From positions 3,782,001 to 3,846,000 of the forward strand of contig NZ_CP028271.1 of the NCBI RefSeq assembly GCF_009914055.1: 64,000 bases of DNA. Reading direction: 5' to 3'. Source of the stretch: Mixta intestinalis (lineage in GTDB: Bacteria; Pseudomonadota; Gammaproteobacteria; Enterobacterales; Enterobacteriaceae). The notes under the pieces were generated by a model. That model was not told where the DNA came from. It searched no databases and worked only from the letters and a program-made list of their open reading frames with translations. How positions within the stretch are numbered: position 1 is the first letter of the stretch; the number at the start of each line of letters is the position of its first letter. Below are positions 16,737 to 25,210 of the stretch, piece by piece. A program made the translations under genes and the position numbers.

Positions 16737-17399
16737 TTAAGAGAGCGGGCTGAGGGTAATTTCAACGCGGCGGTTCTGCGCTTTACCTTCTTCCGTGCTG
16801 TTGCTGGCAATCGGGTTATCCGGGCCCATACCGCCGGTACGTACACGGTTGCTGGCAACGCCCTGTAGAATCAGCGCGCTGGCAACGCTATCGGCACGCT
16901 GCTGAGACAGGCGCATATTCAGCGCTCGTGTGCCGGTGCTGTCGGTATAACCAATGATGTTAACCGCTGTTTTCGGATACTCTTTCAGCACCATCGCAAC
17001 GCCGGTCAGGGTCTGCGCGCCAGCAGGTTTCAGCGTGCTGCTGCTGCTGTCGAACGTCACGTTGTTCGGCATGTTCAGAATGATGTTGTCACCGTTGCGC
17101 GTTACGCTAACGCCGGTACCGCGCATTTTGTCACGCAGCTTCGCTTCCTGCACATCCATGTAATAACCCAGGCCGCCACCCAGCGCCGCGCCGGAGGCTG
17201 CACCAATCAGTGCGCCTTTGCCGCGATCTTTCTTGGATGAGGATAACACGCCAACGCCAGCACCAACCAGTGCGCCAACGCTTGCGCCGATACCTGATTT
17301 GCCCGCCTGCGATTCGCCGGTGTAGGGATTAGTGGTACAGCCAGAGAGGGCAATGGTGCCGCTCAGTAATAATGACAGGGCGATAATGCTTTTTTTCAT
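16737..17399 (-). CDS. yiaD: OmpA-domain outer-membrane lipoprotein YiaD
   Basis: A 220-residue lipoprotein with a signal peptide ending in the lipobox ALSGC (Cys21). A glycine-rich segment (about 35-83, with GALIGAASGAALGGG) resembles a glycine-zipper. The C-terminal OmpA-like peptidoglycan-binding domain (about 105-218) has NIIGYTDSTG and NMRLSQQRADSVASAL. It matches E. coli YiaD almost throughout; YiaD can suppress a bamD temperature-sensitive defect in E. coli. In E. coli it adjoins ghrB; here the kgu, ptxS and fsr genes separate the two. Confidence 0.95.
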   Translation of the reverse strand: MKKSIIALSLLLSGTIALSGCTTNPYTGESQAGKSGIGASVGALVGAGVGVLSSSKKDRGKGALIGAASGAALGGGLGYYMDVQEAKLRDKMRGTGVSVTRNGDNIILNMPNNVTFDSSSSTLKPAGAQTLTGVAMVLKEYPKTAVNIIGYTDSTGTRALNMRLSQQRADSVASALILQGVASNRVRTGGMGPDNPIASNSTEEGKAQNRRVEITLSPLS

Positions 17400-17507
17400 C
17401 TTTATTTCCTTTGGAGAACTTTCTTACAGGCGTACTCGCTGCAAGCGGCAATTATGCCGCGTACAGAAGTAAAAAATATCCAGGAATTTCCTCAGATTTG
17501 TAACCCT

Positions 17508-18074
17508 CTACGAAACGGCCTGCGAAGGATGACAAAAACAGCCGACGATATGATCGTTAACCAGCCCGCATGCCTGCATAAACGCGTAGCAGGTGGTTGG
17601 GCCAACGAACTTAAAGCCGCGCTTTTTCAACGCCTTTGACAGCGCGACGGAGGCGGGGGTTTGCGCAGGGGCCTCGCGATAATCGTCAAAATGGTTGATT
17701 TGTGGCTGATGATCGACAAACGACCAGACAAACTGTGAAAAATCTTCACCGTTTTCCTGCATCGCCAGATAAGCACGTGCGTTAGCGACAATCGCTTCCA
17801 GCTTGCCGCGATGACGGATCAGCCCGCTGTTCTGCGTAAGCTGGTGGATATCCTCTGCGCTCATTTGCGCGATGGCCTGTGGCGCAAAATAATGAAAGGC
17901 GGCGCGATAGTTTTCACGCTTTTTCAGAACGGTAATCCACGACAGGCCTGCCTGCTGTCCTTCAAGACAAAGCATTTCAAACAGCGCCTCGCTGCGCATT
18001 TGCGGCGTGCCCCATTCGTTATCGTGATATTCCTGATAAAGCGGATCGGCGGTGACCCATCCACAGCGTTGCAT
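17508..18074 (-). CDS. tag: 3-methyladenine DNA glycosylase I
   Basis: Removes 3-methyladenine from alkylated DNA, starting base-excision repair. The start MQRCGWVTADPLY at 18074 has AGGAG seven bases upstream and matches the E. coli N-terminus; the longer frame to 18182 has no family support. At 188 residues it is full length. The zinc-site residues (Cys4, the His in YHDNEWG, and His and Cys in VNDHIVGCFCH) and the core CLEGQQAGLSWITVLKKRENYR are all present. It appears to be a single gene near yiaD, as in E. coli. Confidence 0.96.
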   Translation of the reverse strand: MQRCGWVTADPLYQEYHDNEWGTPQMRSEALFEMLCLEGQQAGLSWITVLKKRENYRAAFHYFAPQAIAQMSAEDIHQLTQNSGLIRHRGKLEAIVANARAYLAMQENGEDFSQFVWSFVDHQPQINHFDDYREAPAQTPASVALSKALKKRGFKFVGPTTCYAFMQACGLVNDHIVGCFCHPSQAVS

Positions 18075-18319
18075 AGCAGCTCTCCTTTTCTGGCGATGTG
18101 ATAAGCGCTCCATCCTATCATGTTTGTCTGAAGGTAAACGCAGCCGTTGGCGGTGGTTTACAGGCCGATAAAAAGTAATCATTAACCCTTCTTATGCTAT
18201 GGTTATTGCTCACCCGTACAGAAGCCTGCGAATTTCCTCGCCCTTGAAGGCATAAAATGAGAAATCTGTTGATTGCTCATACTTATAATCAGCGCGCTAA
18301 TCATTTTCAGGGAAATTAC

Positions 18320-18970
18320 ATGTCCGACGATATAAAAACTATCGCTTTAAAATTTGTTCTTTTTTTAGGCTGCGCGCTTTTTGTTGCTTTAATGATGGGG
18401 CTGGTTTTCATTGACGTAAACTGGATGCAGGATGCGCTGCATGAAACCTCTTTCACCGAGGTTTTCCAGGAAGCGTTTCTTGGCGTGATTGCGCTGGCAT
18501 TTTTCTTTACTGCTTTCAGGCAGGGCGAGACGCTACGCCACAGCCTGATTCTGATCGGCGGCTTTTTCACCTGTATGCTGATCCGCGAGATGGATTTCCT
18601 CTTCGATGAGATTTCCCACGGCTCATGGGTCTGGTTTGCGCTGGCGGTTACCCTGGTCTGCCTGTGGCAGGCATTTCTGCATCCCGCCGTTTCGCTCTCC
18701 GGGCTGGTTCACTTCCTGCATCATCCCAGCTGGAACATGATGGCGGCTGGCCTGCTGACGGTGCTGGTTTTTTCACGTCTGTTCGGTATGCACGAGCTGT
18801 GGGAAACGTTAATGCTCGATGGCTATAACCGCACGGTGAAAAATATGGCGGAGGAGAGCACGGAACTGCTGGGTTACAGCTTCTGCCTGATTGCCAGCGT
18901 GCGTTATCTCTGGGATCTGCTTCGCCAGAAAAAAGACATATATAACGTTGCCGGGCGAGTACAGCGCTAA
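18320..18970 (+). CDS. Unrecognised inner-membrane protein
   Basis: I do not recognise this 216-residue protein. The start MSDDIKTIALKF is preceded by CAGGGA; an upstream in-frame ATG at 18257 would add 21 polar residues. Five or six hydrophobic segments can be seen, roughly at residues 9-30, 50-68, 75-90, 101-118, 138-155 and near 180. Histidine and tryptophan are common in loops, e.g. FLHHPSW and GMHELWETLML, and the segment MIREMDFLFDE is acidic. It stands alone, divergent from tag and upstream of dnaT. No function is proposed. Confidence 0.7.
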   Translation: MSDDIKTIALKFVLFLGCALFVALMMGLVFIDVNWMQDALHETSFTEVFQEAFLGVIALAFFFTAFRQGETLRHSLILIGGFFTCMLIREMDFLFDEISHGSWVWFALAVTLVCLWQAFLHPAVSLSGLVHFLHHPSWNMMAAGLLTVLVFSRLFGMHELWETLMLDGYNRTVKNMAEESTELLGYSFCLIASVRYLWDLLRQKKDIYNVAGRVQR

Positions 18971-19071
18971 GCAACAGGCGATTCCCGGCGCTAAACTTGA
19001 TAGACTAGAGGCTGTCGCGGTCGCTACGGCGGCCCGTTAGGTTTCGCCTGCAATGTAATCCGGGATTTACC

Positions 19072-19620
19072 ATGTCTGTCAAGATCTTAACCTCCACCGT
19101 CATCGGCCTTGAGGCGTTTCGTCAGGATCCGGTCGCCGCGCTCTCTTCTGCGGAAGCGGGTGCGGTTGCCGTCTTTGATAATAATGCGCCGGTATTCTAT
19201 GCGGTCTCGCCCGAACGTCTGGCGCAGCTGCTGGAGCTGGAGGCGGCGGCCCGGCTGCCGCGCAGTGACGTGACGCTGGATGAACAGCTCTATGATGAAT
19301 CTTCCGCTTATTCGGCTGCGCTGCAGATACCGGCAGGTAAATTTATGATGTACGCTGGCTGGCGTCCGGATGCAGATTTTCAGCGCCAGGCGGCAATCTG
19401 GGGCATTGCGCTGAGCGAGCCGGTGACGCCTGCCGAGCTGGCCTCTTTTATCACCTGGTGGCAGGCTGATGGACGACCTTTTCACCACGTACAGTGGCAG
19501 CAAAAGCTGGCGCGTAGCGTGCAGCAGAGCCGGGCGGTAAGCGGTAACCGCGCAACGCGCGACGTTAATCAGCTGCCTGAACCCGATCATACGATTCCCG
19601 ATGGTTTTCGAGGTGAATAA
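19072..19620 (+). CDS. dnaT: Primosomal protein DnaT
   Basis: Primosomal protein I (182 residues), which joins PriA-PriB at stalled forks and helps DnaB-DnaC load. The N-terminal trimerisation region (1-85, with VAVFDNNAPVFYAVSPERL) and the C-terminal ssDNA-binding core (FHHVQWQQKLARS near residue 140) match E. coli DnaT. Its stop overlaps the dnaC start by one base (TAATG), the usual dnaT-dnaC coupling. Confidence 0.95.
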   Translation: MSVKILTSTVIGLEAFRQDPVAALSSAEAGAVAVFDNNAPVFYAVSPERLAQLLELEAAARLPRSDVTLDEQLYDESSAYSAALQIPAGKFMMYAGWRPDADFQRQAAIWGIALSEPVTPAELASFITWWQADGRPFHHVQWQQKLARSVQQSRAVSGNRATRDVNQLPEPDHTIPDGFRGE

Positions 19621-20360
19621 TGAAAACGCCCGCTGAGTTATTTAACCGACTGCACCGGCTGATGCCCGCTCATATTCAGCCGAAATTCCACAGCGGCGAG
19701 GAGCTGCTGGCGTGGAATCAGGAGCAGGGACGGCTGCGATCTGAAGCGATCGCCCGCGAAAACCGCGCAATGAAGATGCAGCGTATTCTTGGGCGCTCAG
19801 GCATTCGCGAGCTGCATATGAACTGCTCGTTTGATAATTATCGGGTAGAGAACGAAGGTCAGCGCAAGGCGCTGGAACAGGCGCGTCGTTACGCTGACGA
19901 TTTCGATCACAGCATCGCCAGCTTTGTCTTCTCCGGGCGTCCCGGCACCGGAAAAAATCATCTGGCGGCTGCGATTGGCAACCAGTTGATTCTGAATGGC
20001 AAAAGCGTCCTGATCGTCACGGTGGCCGATCTGATGTCGATTATTAAAGGCACCTTCAGCGGCGGCAGCGATCGCACAGAAGAGCATCTGCTACACGATT
20101 TCAGCACCGTCGATCTGCTGGTGATTGATGAAATCGGCATGCAGACCGAATCACGCTATGAAAAAGTGATTATCAACCAGATCGTCGATCGCCGTTCTTC
20201 CTCCAAGCGGCCTACCGGCATGCTGACCAACCTTAATCATGCTGATATGGTGAAGCTGCTGGGCGAGCGTGTGATGGACCGCATGCGCCTGGGCCAGAGC
20301 CTGTGGGTTACGTTTAACTGGGACAGCTACCGTGGTCGCGTTATCGGTAACGAATATTAA
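19620..20360 (+). CDS. dnaC: DNA replication protein DnaC, helicase loader
   Basis: AAA+ ATPase of 246 residues that loads DnaB helicase at the origin or at restart forks. The N-terminal DnaB-binding segment (1-60) precedes Walker A SGRPGTGKNHLAA (near residue 105), Walker B LLVIDEIG (near 170) and the arginine-finger region ERVMDRMR (near 218). It follows dnaT with a 1-base overlap. The E. coli genes that follow dnaC are absent; the lactate operon lies downstream, convergent. Confidence 0.96.
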   Translation: MKTPAELFNRLHRLMPAHIQPKFHSGEELLAWNQEQGRLRSEAIARENRAMKMQRILGRSGIRELHMNCSFDNYRVENEGQRKALEQARRYADDFDHSIASFVFSGRPGTGKNHLAAAIGNQLILNGKSVLIVTVADLMSIIKGTFSGGSDRTEEHLLHDFSTVDLLVIDEIGMQTESRYEKVIINQIVDRRSSSKRPTGMLTNLNHADMVKLLGERVMDRMRLGQSLWVTFNWDSYRGRVIGNEY

Positions 20361-20400
20361 GCGCTAAACAACGGTTATTCTGCTGCCCGTGAAAGCGTTA

Positions 20401-20420
20401 CGCGCCTGATAACAGGCGCG
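20401..20420. terminator. Hairpin between convergent dnaC and lldD
   Basis: CGCGCCTG, ATAA loop, CAGGCGCG is a perfect 8-bp stem in the 70-bp gap between convergent genes. No clean T-run follows on either strand, so the strength is uncertain. Confidence 0.45.
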
Positions 20421-20430
20421 CTGGTGGTCT

Positions 20431-21615
20431 TTAACCGTTTGCCACCGCATCAGCCAGCGCATCGGGGCGCATGGGAGAGACCGCCTGCACCAGCGAATCG
20501 CGGGTAATTTCAGCGATCGATCGTGCGCCGGTCAGCGTCATCGCTACCCGCATCTCTTTCTCAAACAGATTCAGCAGGTTGGTTACGCCCGCCTCGCCTG
20601 CCGCCGCCAGCGCATAAAGAAATGCACGGCCTAACAGCACGGTATCCGCGCCCAGCGCAATCATCCTTACCACGTCCAGCCCGCTGCGAACGCCGCCGTC
20701 TGCCAGAATAGCCAGATCGCCTTTTACCGCGTCGGCAATTGCCGGTAGCGCTCGTGCCGAGGAGAGTACGCCGTCCAGCTGGCGTCCGCCATGGTTAGAG
20801 ACCACAATGCCGTCTGCACCAAAGCGCACCGCATCGCGCGCATCTTCCGGGTCGAGAATCCCTTTAATCACCATCGGGCCTTTCCAGAAGTCACGAATCC
20901 ACTCCAGATCTTGCCAGGAAATGGACGGGTCGAAGTTGTTACCCAGCCAGCCGATATAATCTTCCAGTTTGGTCGGTTCGCCACGATAGGCGGAGATATT
21001 GCCAAGATCGTGCGGGCGCCCATTGATGCCGACATCCCAGGCCCACTGTGGATAGAGCGTCGACTGAATATAGCGCCGCATCGCCGCGTTCGGCCCGCTC
21101 ATGCCAGAGTGCGCGTCGCGATAGCGTGCGCCAGGCACCGGCATATCAACGGTAAACACCAGCGTTGAGCAGCCCGCCGCCTGCGCCCGTTCCAGCACGT
21201 TACGCATAAATCCACGATCGCGCAGCACGTAGAGCTGGAACCACATCGGACGCTTCATCGCCGGAGCGACTTCTTCAATCGGGCAGAGCGATACCGTGGA
21301 GAGGGTAAAGGGAATACCTTTTTTATCAGCGGCTCTGGCTGCCTGGACTTCGCCACGCCGCGCGTACATGCCGCACAGTCCTACCGGTGCCAGCGCCACC
21401 GGCATTGCCAGCGTCTCGTTAAATAATTTCGTCTCCAGACTCAGCGAAGACATATTGCGCAAAATACGCTGGCGCAGCGCGATCTGCGCCAGGTCTTCGC
21501 TGTTGCGCCTGAGAGTATATTCATCATAGGCACCGCCATCGGCATAGTGAAACAGAAACGGCGGCACTTTCGCTTTTGCTGCGGCACGGTAATCTTTTGC
21601 GGATGAAATAATCAC
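20431..21615 (-). CDS. lldD: L-lactate dehydrogenase (quinone, FMN)
   Basis: Membrane-associated FMN enzyme that oxidises L-lactate to pyruvate and feeds the quinone pool. It is 394 residues long (E. coli 396). The active-site base His275 lies in NHGGRQLDG, and the FMN-binding blocks PVGLCGMYARRGE and ILADGGVRSGLDVVRMIALGA are present. It is the last gene of lldP-lldR-lldD, the E. coli order. Confidence 0.96.
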   Translation of the reverse strand: MIISSAKDYRAAAKAKVPPFLFHYADGGAYDEYTLRRNSEDLAQIALRQRILRNMSSLSLETKLFNETLAMPVALAPVGLCGMYARRGEVQAARAADKKGIPFTLSTVSLCPIEEVAPAMKRPMWFQLYVLRDRGFMRNVLERAQAAGCSTLVFTVDMPVPGARYRDAHSGMSGPNAAMRRYIQSTLYPQWAWDVGINGRPHDLGNISAYRGEPTKLEDYIGWLGNNFDPSISWQDLEWIRDFWKGPMVIKGILDPEDARDAVRFGADGIVVSNHGGRQLDGVLSSARALPAIADAVKGDLAILADGGVRSGLDVVRMIALGADTVLLGRAFLYALAAAGEAGVTNLLNLFEKEMRVAMTLTGARSIAEITRDSLVQAVSPMRPDALADAVANG

Positions 21616-21628
21616 GGTTTTTCCTCAC

Positions 21629-22390
21629 TTATATTTTGCTGTCAGGGATGCGCATACTGCGCGCCCGTCGCGCCTCTTCCTCATGCAGTCTGCGCATGGT
21701 GGCGTCGACAAATTCAAGATGGTGGATAGTGGCGCTGCGCGCGCGCTCGGCGTCACCCTCGACGATGGCCTGACATATCGCCTGATGCTGTATCGCCAGC
21801 TGGCGGAAAATCTCCGGCGCGGTATACATGCGCTGGCGGCTCTGCATCACCGACGACTGCAACAGATCGAACAGGCCGCGCATCGCCTGTAGCAACACCA
21901 GGTTATGTGCCGCTTCGGCAATGGCTAAATGGAAACGTACGTCGGCGTGGGCGGCGAGATCCGGATCATCGCGATCGCTGATTTGCAGCGTCGCCTGATA
22001 GCAGCGCGTAATGTGAGCCTTATCCTCAGCGGTGGCCCGCCGCGCTGCATGCCAGGCGGTGCTGGATTCGATAGTGATACGCGCCTCCAGCACGTCATAA
22101 CGATAGCCGGGGTCATCGGCCAGCAGCGTGCTGAGTGGCATCACCAGGCTGGCTTCCGACCAGCCTGCGCTCTGCTCAGCGATAAAATTACCGCCGCCGC
22201 GTCGGCTGATCAGCACACCTTCGCTAATCAGCTTTTGCAGTGCCTCTCGTAGCGAAGAGCGGGAAACCGCCAGCTGTTGGGCCAGCTGACGTTCTGCGGG
22301 CAGCCGCTCGCCGGGGCGTAGCCGCTGCTCGGTAATAAAGTGGCGCAGCCGCTCCGCCAGAATATCCGCTAACCGCCGCTCCTCGCCCAT
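21629..22390 (-). CDS. lldR: GntR/FadR-family regulator of lactate use
   Basis: Transcription factor that represses or activates the lld operon depending on L-lactate. The start at 22390 (MGEERRLADILAERL) overlaps the lldP stop by one base (TAATG) and fits the family; the longer frame to 22417 runs into lldP. It has a winged HTH at about 5-75 (PAERQLAQQLAVSRSSLREALQKL) and a C-terminal FCD ligand domain from about 95 to 240. It lies between lldP and lldD. Two candidate operators lie before lldP. Confidence 0.93.
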   Translation of the reverse strand: MGEERRLADILAERLRHFITEQRLRPGERLPAERQLAQQLAVSRSSLREALQKLISEGVLISRRGGGNFIAEQSAGWSEASLVMPLSTLLADDPGYRYDVLEARITIESSTAWHAARRATAEDKAHITRCYQATLQISDRDDPDLAAHADVRFHLAIAEAAHNLVLLQAMRGLFDLLQSSVMQSRQRMYTAPEIFRQLAIQHQAICQAIVEGDAERARSATIHHLEFVDATMRRLHEEEARRARSMRIPDSKI

Positions 22391-24042
22391 TACGGAATCA
22401 TCCACGGAAAGACCCACGCCTGTAGCGAGGTAATTACGCCAACGATGCAGGTAAAGATCAGGCTGTGCTTAACGGTGAAGCGGAACAGATCGGCCTCTTT
22501 ACCCACCAGGCCTACTGCGGCGCAGGCTATAGCGATCGACTGTGGCGATATCATCTTGCCGGTCACGCCGCCGGTGGTGTTGGCGGCAACCAGCAGTACT
22601 TCCGGTACGCCAATCTGCTGCGCGGTGGTGGCCTGCAACGCGGCGAACAGCGCATTAGATGAGGTATCGGAACCGGTCAGGAAGACACCCAGCCAGCCGA
22701 GGAATGGCGAAAAGAAAGTAAAGGCGTTGCCGGTATGGGCCAGCGCCAGCGCCAGCGTTGCGGAAAGGCCGGAGTAGTTGGAAATAAAGGCGAAGGCCAG
22801 AACCGCGCCGATGGAGTAGATTGGCAGCGCCAGCTCGCGCAGGGTTTCACCAAAGGCTCCGATCGCCTGAGCAGGGCGCATCCGCAGCCAGACTATCGAC
22901 AGCAGCGCCGCGATAAAAATGGCGGTGCCGGTAGCAGAAAGCCAGTCGAGCTTGTAGATCGCGGCATAAGGCGTGGCGGCAGCAACCACCGGCGGCATCT
23001 TAATGACTTGCTGATGCAGGAAGGGCACGTTGAAGCTCAGCACCCAGTCATAGAACGCGCCGCCGGACGCGAACAGCGCTTTAAATGGCGGTATGCTCCA
23101 GAGCGTTACGGTGATGGTTAAAAACAGGAATGGCATCCAGGCGCGGGTAATCTGGGCGGCGCTGTAGCGGGTTACGCTCTGCGTTCCGGCAGCGATATCC
23201 TTATCGTTGTCGAAGCGGAAAATACGCTTCGGCTTCCAGACGCGCAGGAACAGCGTCAGGCAGAGCAGAGAAACCAGTGCGGAAATGACGTCCGGCAGTT
23301 CCGGGCCGAGGAAGTTTGATGTCAGATATTGCGCGATGGCGAAAGAGCCGCCCGACACCAGCACCGCAGGCCAGGTTTCTTTCACGCCGCGCCAGCCATC
23401 CATAATCGCCATCACCCAGAACAATACGATCATGGTAAGGAAAGGTAGCTGACGTCCCGCCATCTGGCTAATTGCCATCGCATCAAGCCCGGTAACCTGC
23501 CCGGCGACAATAATCGGAATGCCCATCGCGCCAAAGGCCACCGGCGCGGTATTAACGATCAGGCACAGCCCGGCGGCGTAAACCGGCTTGAATCCCAGTC
23601 CGACCAGCAGCGCGGCGGTAATCGCTACCGGCGCACCGAAACCAGCGGCACCTTCCAGAAACGATCCGAAGGCGAAGCCGACGATCAGCATTTGCAGGCG
23701 CTGATCTTCGGTGATGGAAAGAATGGAATTGCGGATAATGTCGAACTGGCCGGTTTTTACGGTGATTTTATAGACAAACACGGCGGCGACAATAATCCAG
23801 GCGATAGGCCAAAGCCCGTAAAAGAATCCGTAAACCGCAGAGGCGAGCGCTTTATCGATTGGCATATGGTAAAACAGCAGCGCCACGGCAAGAGCGATAA
23901 GCACCGTGATGGTGCCGGCCAGATAACCTTTCATTCGTAGCCGCGTCAGCGCAAAAAAGAAGAAGATAATGGGTAGCGCTGCAATCAGGCTCGACAGCCA
24001 GATATTATTCAGCGGATCGTACAATTGCTGCCAGTTTTGCAT
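22390..24042 (-). CDS. lldP: L-lactate permease
   Basis: Lactate:proton symporter (550 residues) of the LctP family with about 12 or more hydrophobic segments. The blocks GFAFGSFLEGAAGFGAPVAITAALLV and TGGVTGKMISPQSIAIACAA are hallmarks of LldP and GlcA. Being first in an operon with lldR and lldD points to lactate rather than glycolate. It is the promoter-proximal gene; the 330-bp upstream region carries two palindromes of FadR-type. Confidence 0.96.
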   Translation of the reverse strand: MQNWQQLYDPLNNIWLSSLIAALPIIFFFFALTRLRMKGYLAGTITVLIALAVALLFYHMPIDKALASAVYGFFYGLWPIAWIIVAAVFVYKITVKTGQFDIIRNSILSITEDQRLQMLIVGFAFGSFLEGAAGFGAPVAITAALLVGLGFKPVYAAGLCLIVNTAPVAFGAMGIPIIVAGQVTGLDAMAISQMAGRQLPFLTMIVLFWVMAIMDGWRGVKETWPAVLVSGGSFAIAQYLTSNFLGPELPDVISALVSLLCLTLFLRVWKPKRIFRFDNDKDIAAGTQSVTRYSAAQITRAWMPFLFLTITVTLWSIPPFKALFASGGAFYDWVLSFNVPFLHQQVIKMPPVVAAATPYAAIYKLDWLSATGTAIFIAALLSIVWLRMRPAQAIGAFGETLRELALPIYSIGAVLAFAFISNYSGLSATLALALAHTGNAFTFFSPFLGWLGVFLTGSDTSSNALFAALQATTAQQIGVPEVLLVAANTTGGVTGKMISPQSIAIACAAVGLVGKEADLFRFTVKHSLIFTCIVGVITSLQAWVFPWMIP

Positions 24043-24111
24043 GAACCTTCTTCTCCTGAGCGTTGGCCTGCCAGCGGCGCGGCGTAAAAAGCGCGTTGAT
24101 CAACCGTAATC

Positions 24112-24122
24112 TGGTCTGACCA
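24112..24122. promoter_or_regulatory. Candidate LldR operator, proximal
   Basis: TGGTCTGACCA fits the FadR-subfamily pattern TGGT-N3-ACCA. It lies about 70 bp before the lldP start. A second site lies 117 bp further upstream; paired sites are known for E. coli lldP. Confidence 0.6.
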
Positions 24123-24228
24123 AAATGCGCAAAAATGTTAAATAATTGTTTATCCGAAGAGGGGGGAATTGCAATGTTTACGTAATGCGTTCAATTAAGG
24201 CTGCAAGAGACATCACAAAGCGGTGATT

Positions 24229-24243
24229 TTGGTAGGACCAATT
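24229..24243. promoter_or_regulatory. Candidate LldR operator, distal
   Basis: TTGGTAGGACCAATT is a near-perfect FadR/PdhR/LldR-type palindrome (TTGGT-N3-ACCAA), about 187 bp before the lldP start. PdhR binds a very similar consensus and cannot be ruled out. Confidence 0.65.
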
Positions 24244-24312
24244 CAGGAAAAGTCAGAGAGATAAACGCCGCTGCGTTAGTTAAGACGAATTAGCGAGTCA
24301 TTTCGATGTGGC

Positions 24313-24342
24313 AAAAAAAAAGCTTTTCCGCAAAGAAAAGCT
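24313..24342 (-). terminator. Rho-independent terminator of flgMN
   Basis: On the minus strand AGCTTTTC, 6-nt loop, GAAAAGCT is followed directly by eight Ts (complement of A 24313-24320). It lies about 30 bp after the flgN stop and marks the left boundary of the flagellar locus. The rest of the gap 24043-24372 holds the lldP control region; no gene was seen. Confidence 0.85.
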
Positions 24343-24372
24343 GGCAAATCGCACAAGAGAGGATCACTACTT

Positions 24373-24819
24373 TTATATAATAATATTGTAAGAACGTGAC
24401 GCGCCTTTATTTTCAGACTGACCGCCCGCGTTATAGAGCTTCGGTGCTGCTACCGCTGTTTTTTCCATCGCACGTGCAAATTTCTGCGCTTTCTGCATAT
24501 GCATTTCCAGCAGCTGGCTGGTTTGATAATTCATCTCGCTGGATTTTTTAATCACCTTCGTCATCTGTTCCCAGCGTGTCGCCAGTGCCGCCTGAGCGGT
24601 ATAAGGCGCAAACAGTTGCAGACGATCTTCTTCCTTCTTTCTCTGCTCGTCGTGAAAGGCTACCGTTGACAGCAGGCGGCTTTTCGCATCAGAAAGATGC
24701 TGGAGCGCAATCGGATCGACGCGCGCGCCGCTTAGCTGCTTAACTTCTTCCGCCAGCACCGTTTCCAGTTCGTGAAGTGCTTCCTGCAATTTTTCTAAGG
24801 TGGTTACCAGATTTTCCAT
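24373..24819 (-). CDS. flgN: Flagellar export chaperone FlgN
   Basis: Type III export chaperone for the hook-filament junction proteins FlgK and FlgL. The start MENLVTTLEKLQEAL at 24819 lies 16 bp after flgM; the longer frame to 24963 overlaps flgM and is not used. It is a 148-residue, mostly helical protein (heptad-like Leu and Glu from 5 to 100). Identity comes from size, helical character and strict position after flgM, as well as the SRLLSTVAFHDEQRK core. It is transcribed with flgM. Confidence 0.88.
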   Translation of the reverse strand: MENLVTTLEKLQEALHELETVLAEEVKQLSGARVDPIALQHLSDAKSRLLSTVAFHDEQRKKEEDRLQLFAPYTAQAALATRWEQMTKVIKKSSEMNYQTSQLLEMHMQKAQKFARAMEKTAVAAPKLYNAGGQSENKGASRSYNIII

Positions 24820-24835
24820 GTTCGTTTCGGTGTTA

Positions 24836-25129
24836 TTACTCGCTAAGGATATGTTGCAGCAGCGCATCGGCGATTTTGTCACTGTCCATTTGCAGTTCGC
24901 CGTTACGAATAGCCTGTTTAATCTGTTGTACGCGCTCCATATTAATATCCTGTGAGGTATCATCTTTAATATGCTGCGTGAGCGCGCTGAGTTTTACCTC
25001 GCTGTTTTGTTGCGGCGTGCTGGTGGTTTTTTGTGCGTTGTTCGCCAGATGCCGTTGGGTCAGTTTTATTTCCTGGTGAATCTGGGCTGGCGTAACAGGT
25101 TGCGTTTTCAGCGGATGGTTAATACTCAT
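24836..25129 (-). CDS. flgM: Anti-sigma-28 factor FlgM
   Basis: Binds FliA and blocks late flagellar genes until it is exported through the finished hook. It is 97 residues long from MSINHPLKTQPVTP (25129). The C-terminal FliA-binding half is well conserved: DINMERVQQIKQAIRNGELQ and MDSDKIADALLQHIL. The N-terminal half is Gln/Thr-rich and disordered, as usual. A FliA-type promoter lies just upstream (25177-25203), so it can be made from the late promoter as well as by read-through from flgA. Confidence 0.93.
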   Translation of the reverse strand: MSINHPLKTQPVTPAQIHQEIKLTQRHLANNAQKTTSTPQQNSEVKLSALTQHIKDDTSQDINMERVQQIKQAIRNGELQMDSDKIADALLQHILSE

Positions 25130-25176
25130 AATGTATACTCCGAAACCTGTGTGATTAATATCTTGCGTTATTATCA

Positions 25177-25203
25177 ATATCGGTATTTTTCCGGGTAACT
25201 AAA
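25177..25203 (-). promoter_or_regulatory. FliA (sigma28) promoter of flgMN
   Basis: On the minus strand TTTA, 15 bases, ACCGATAT. The -10 fits the GCCGATAA consensus in 6 of 8 bases, and the spacing is exactly that of sigma28 promoters. The same TTTA-N15 layout recurs before flgK and fliC. Confidence 0.75.
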
Positions 25204-25210
25204 GATATTA

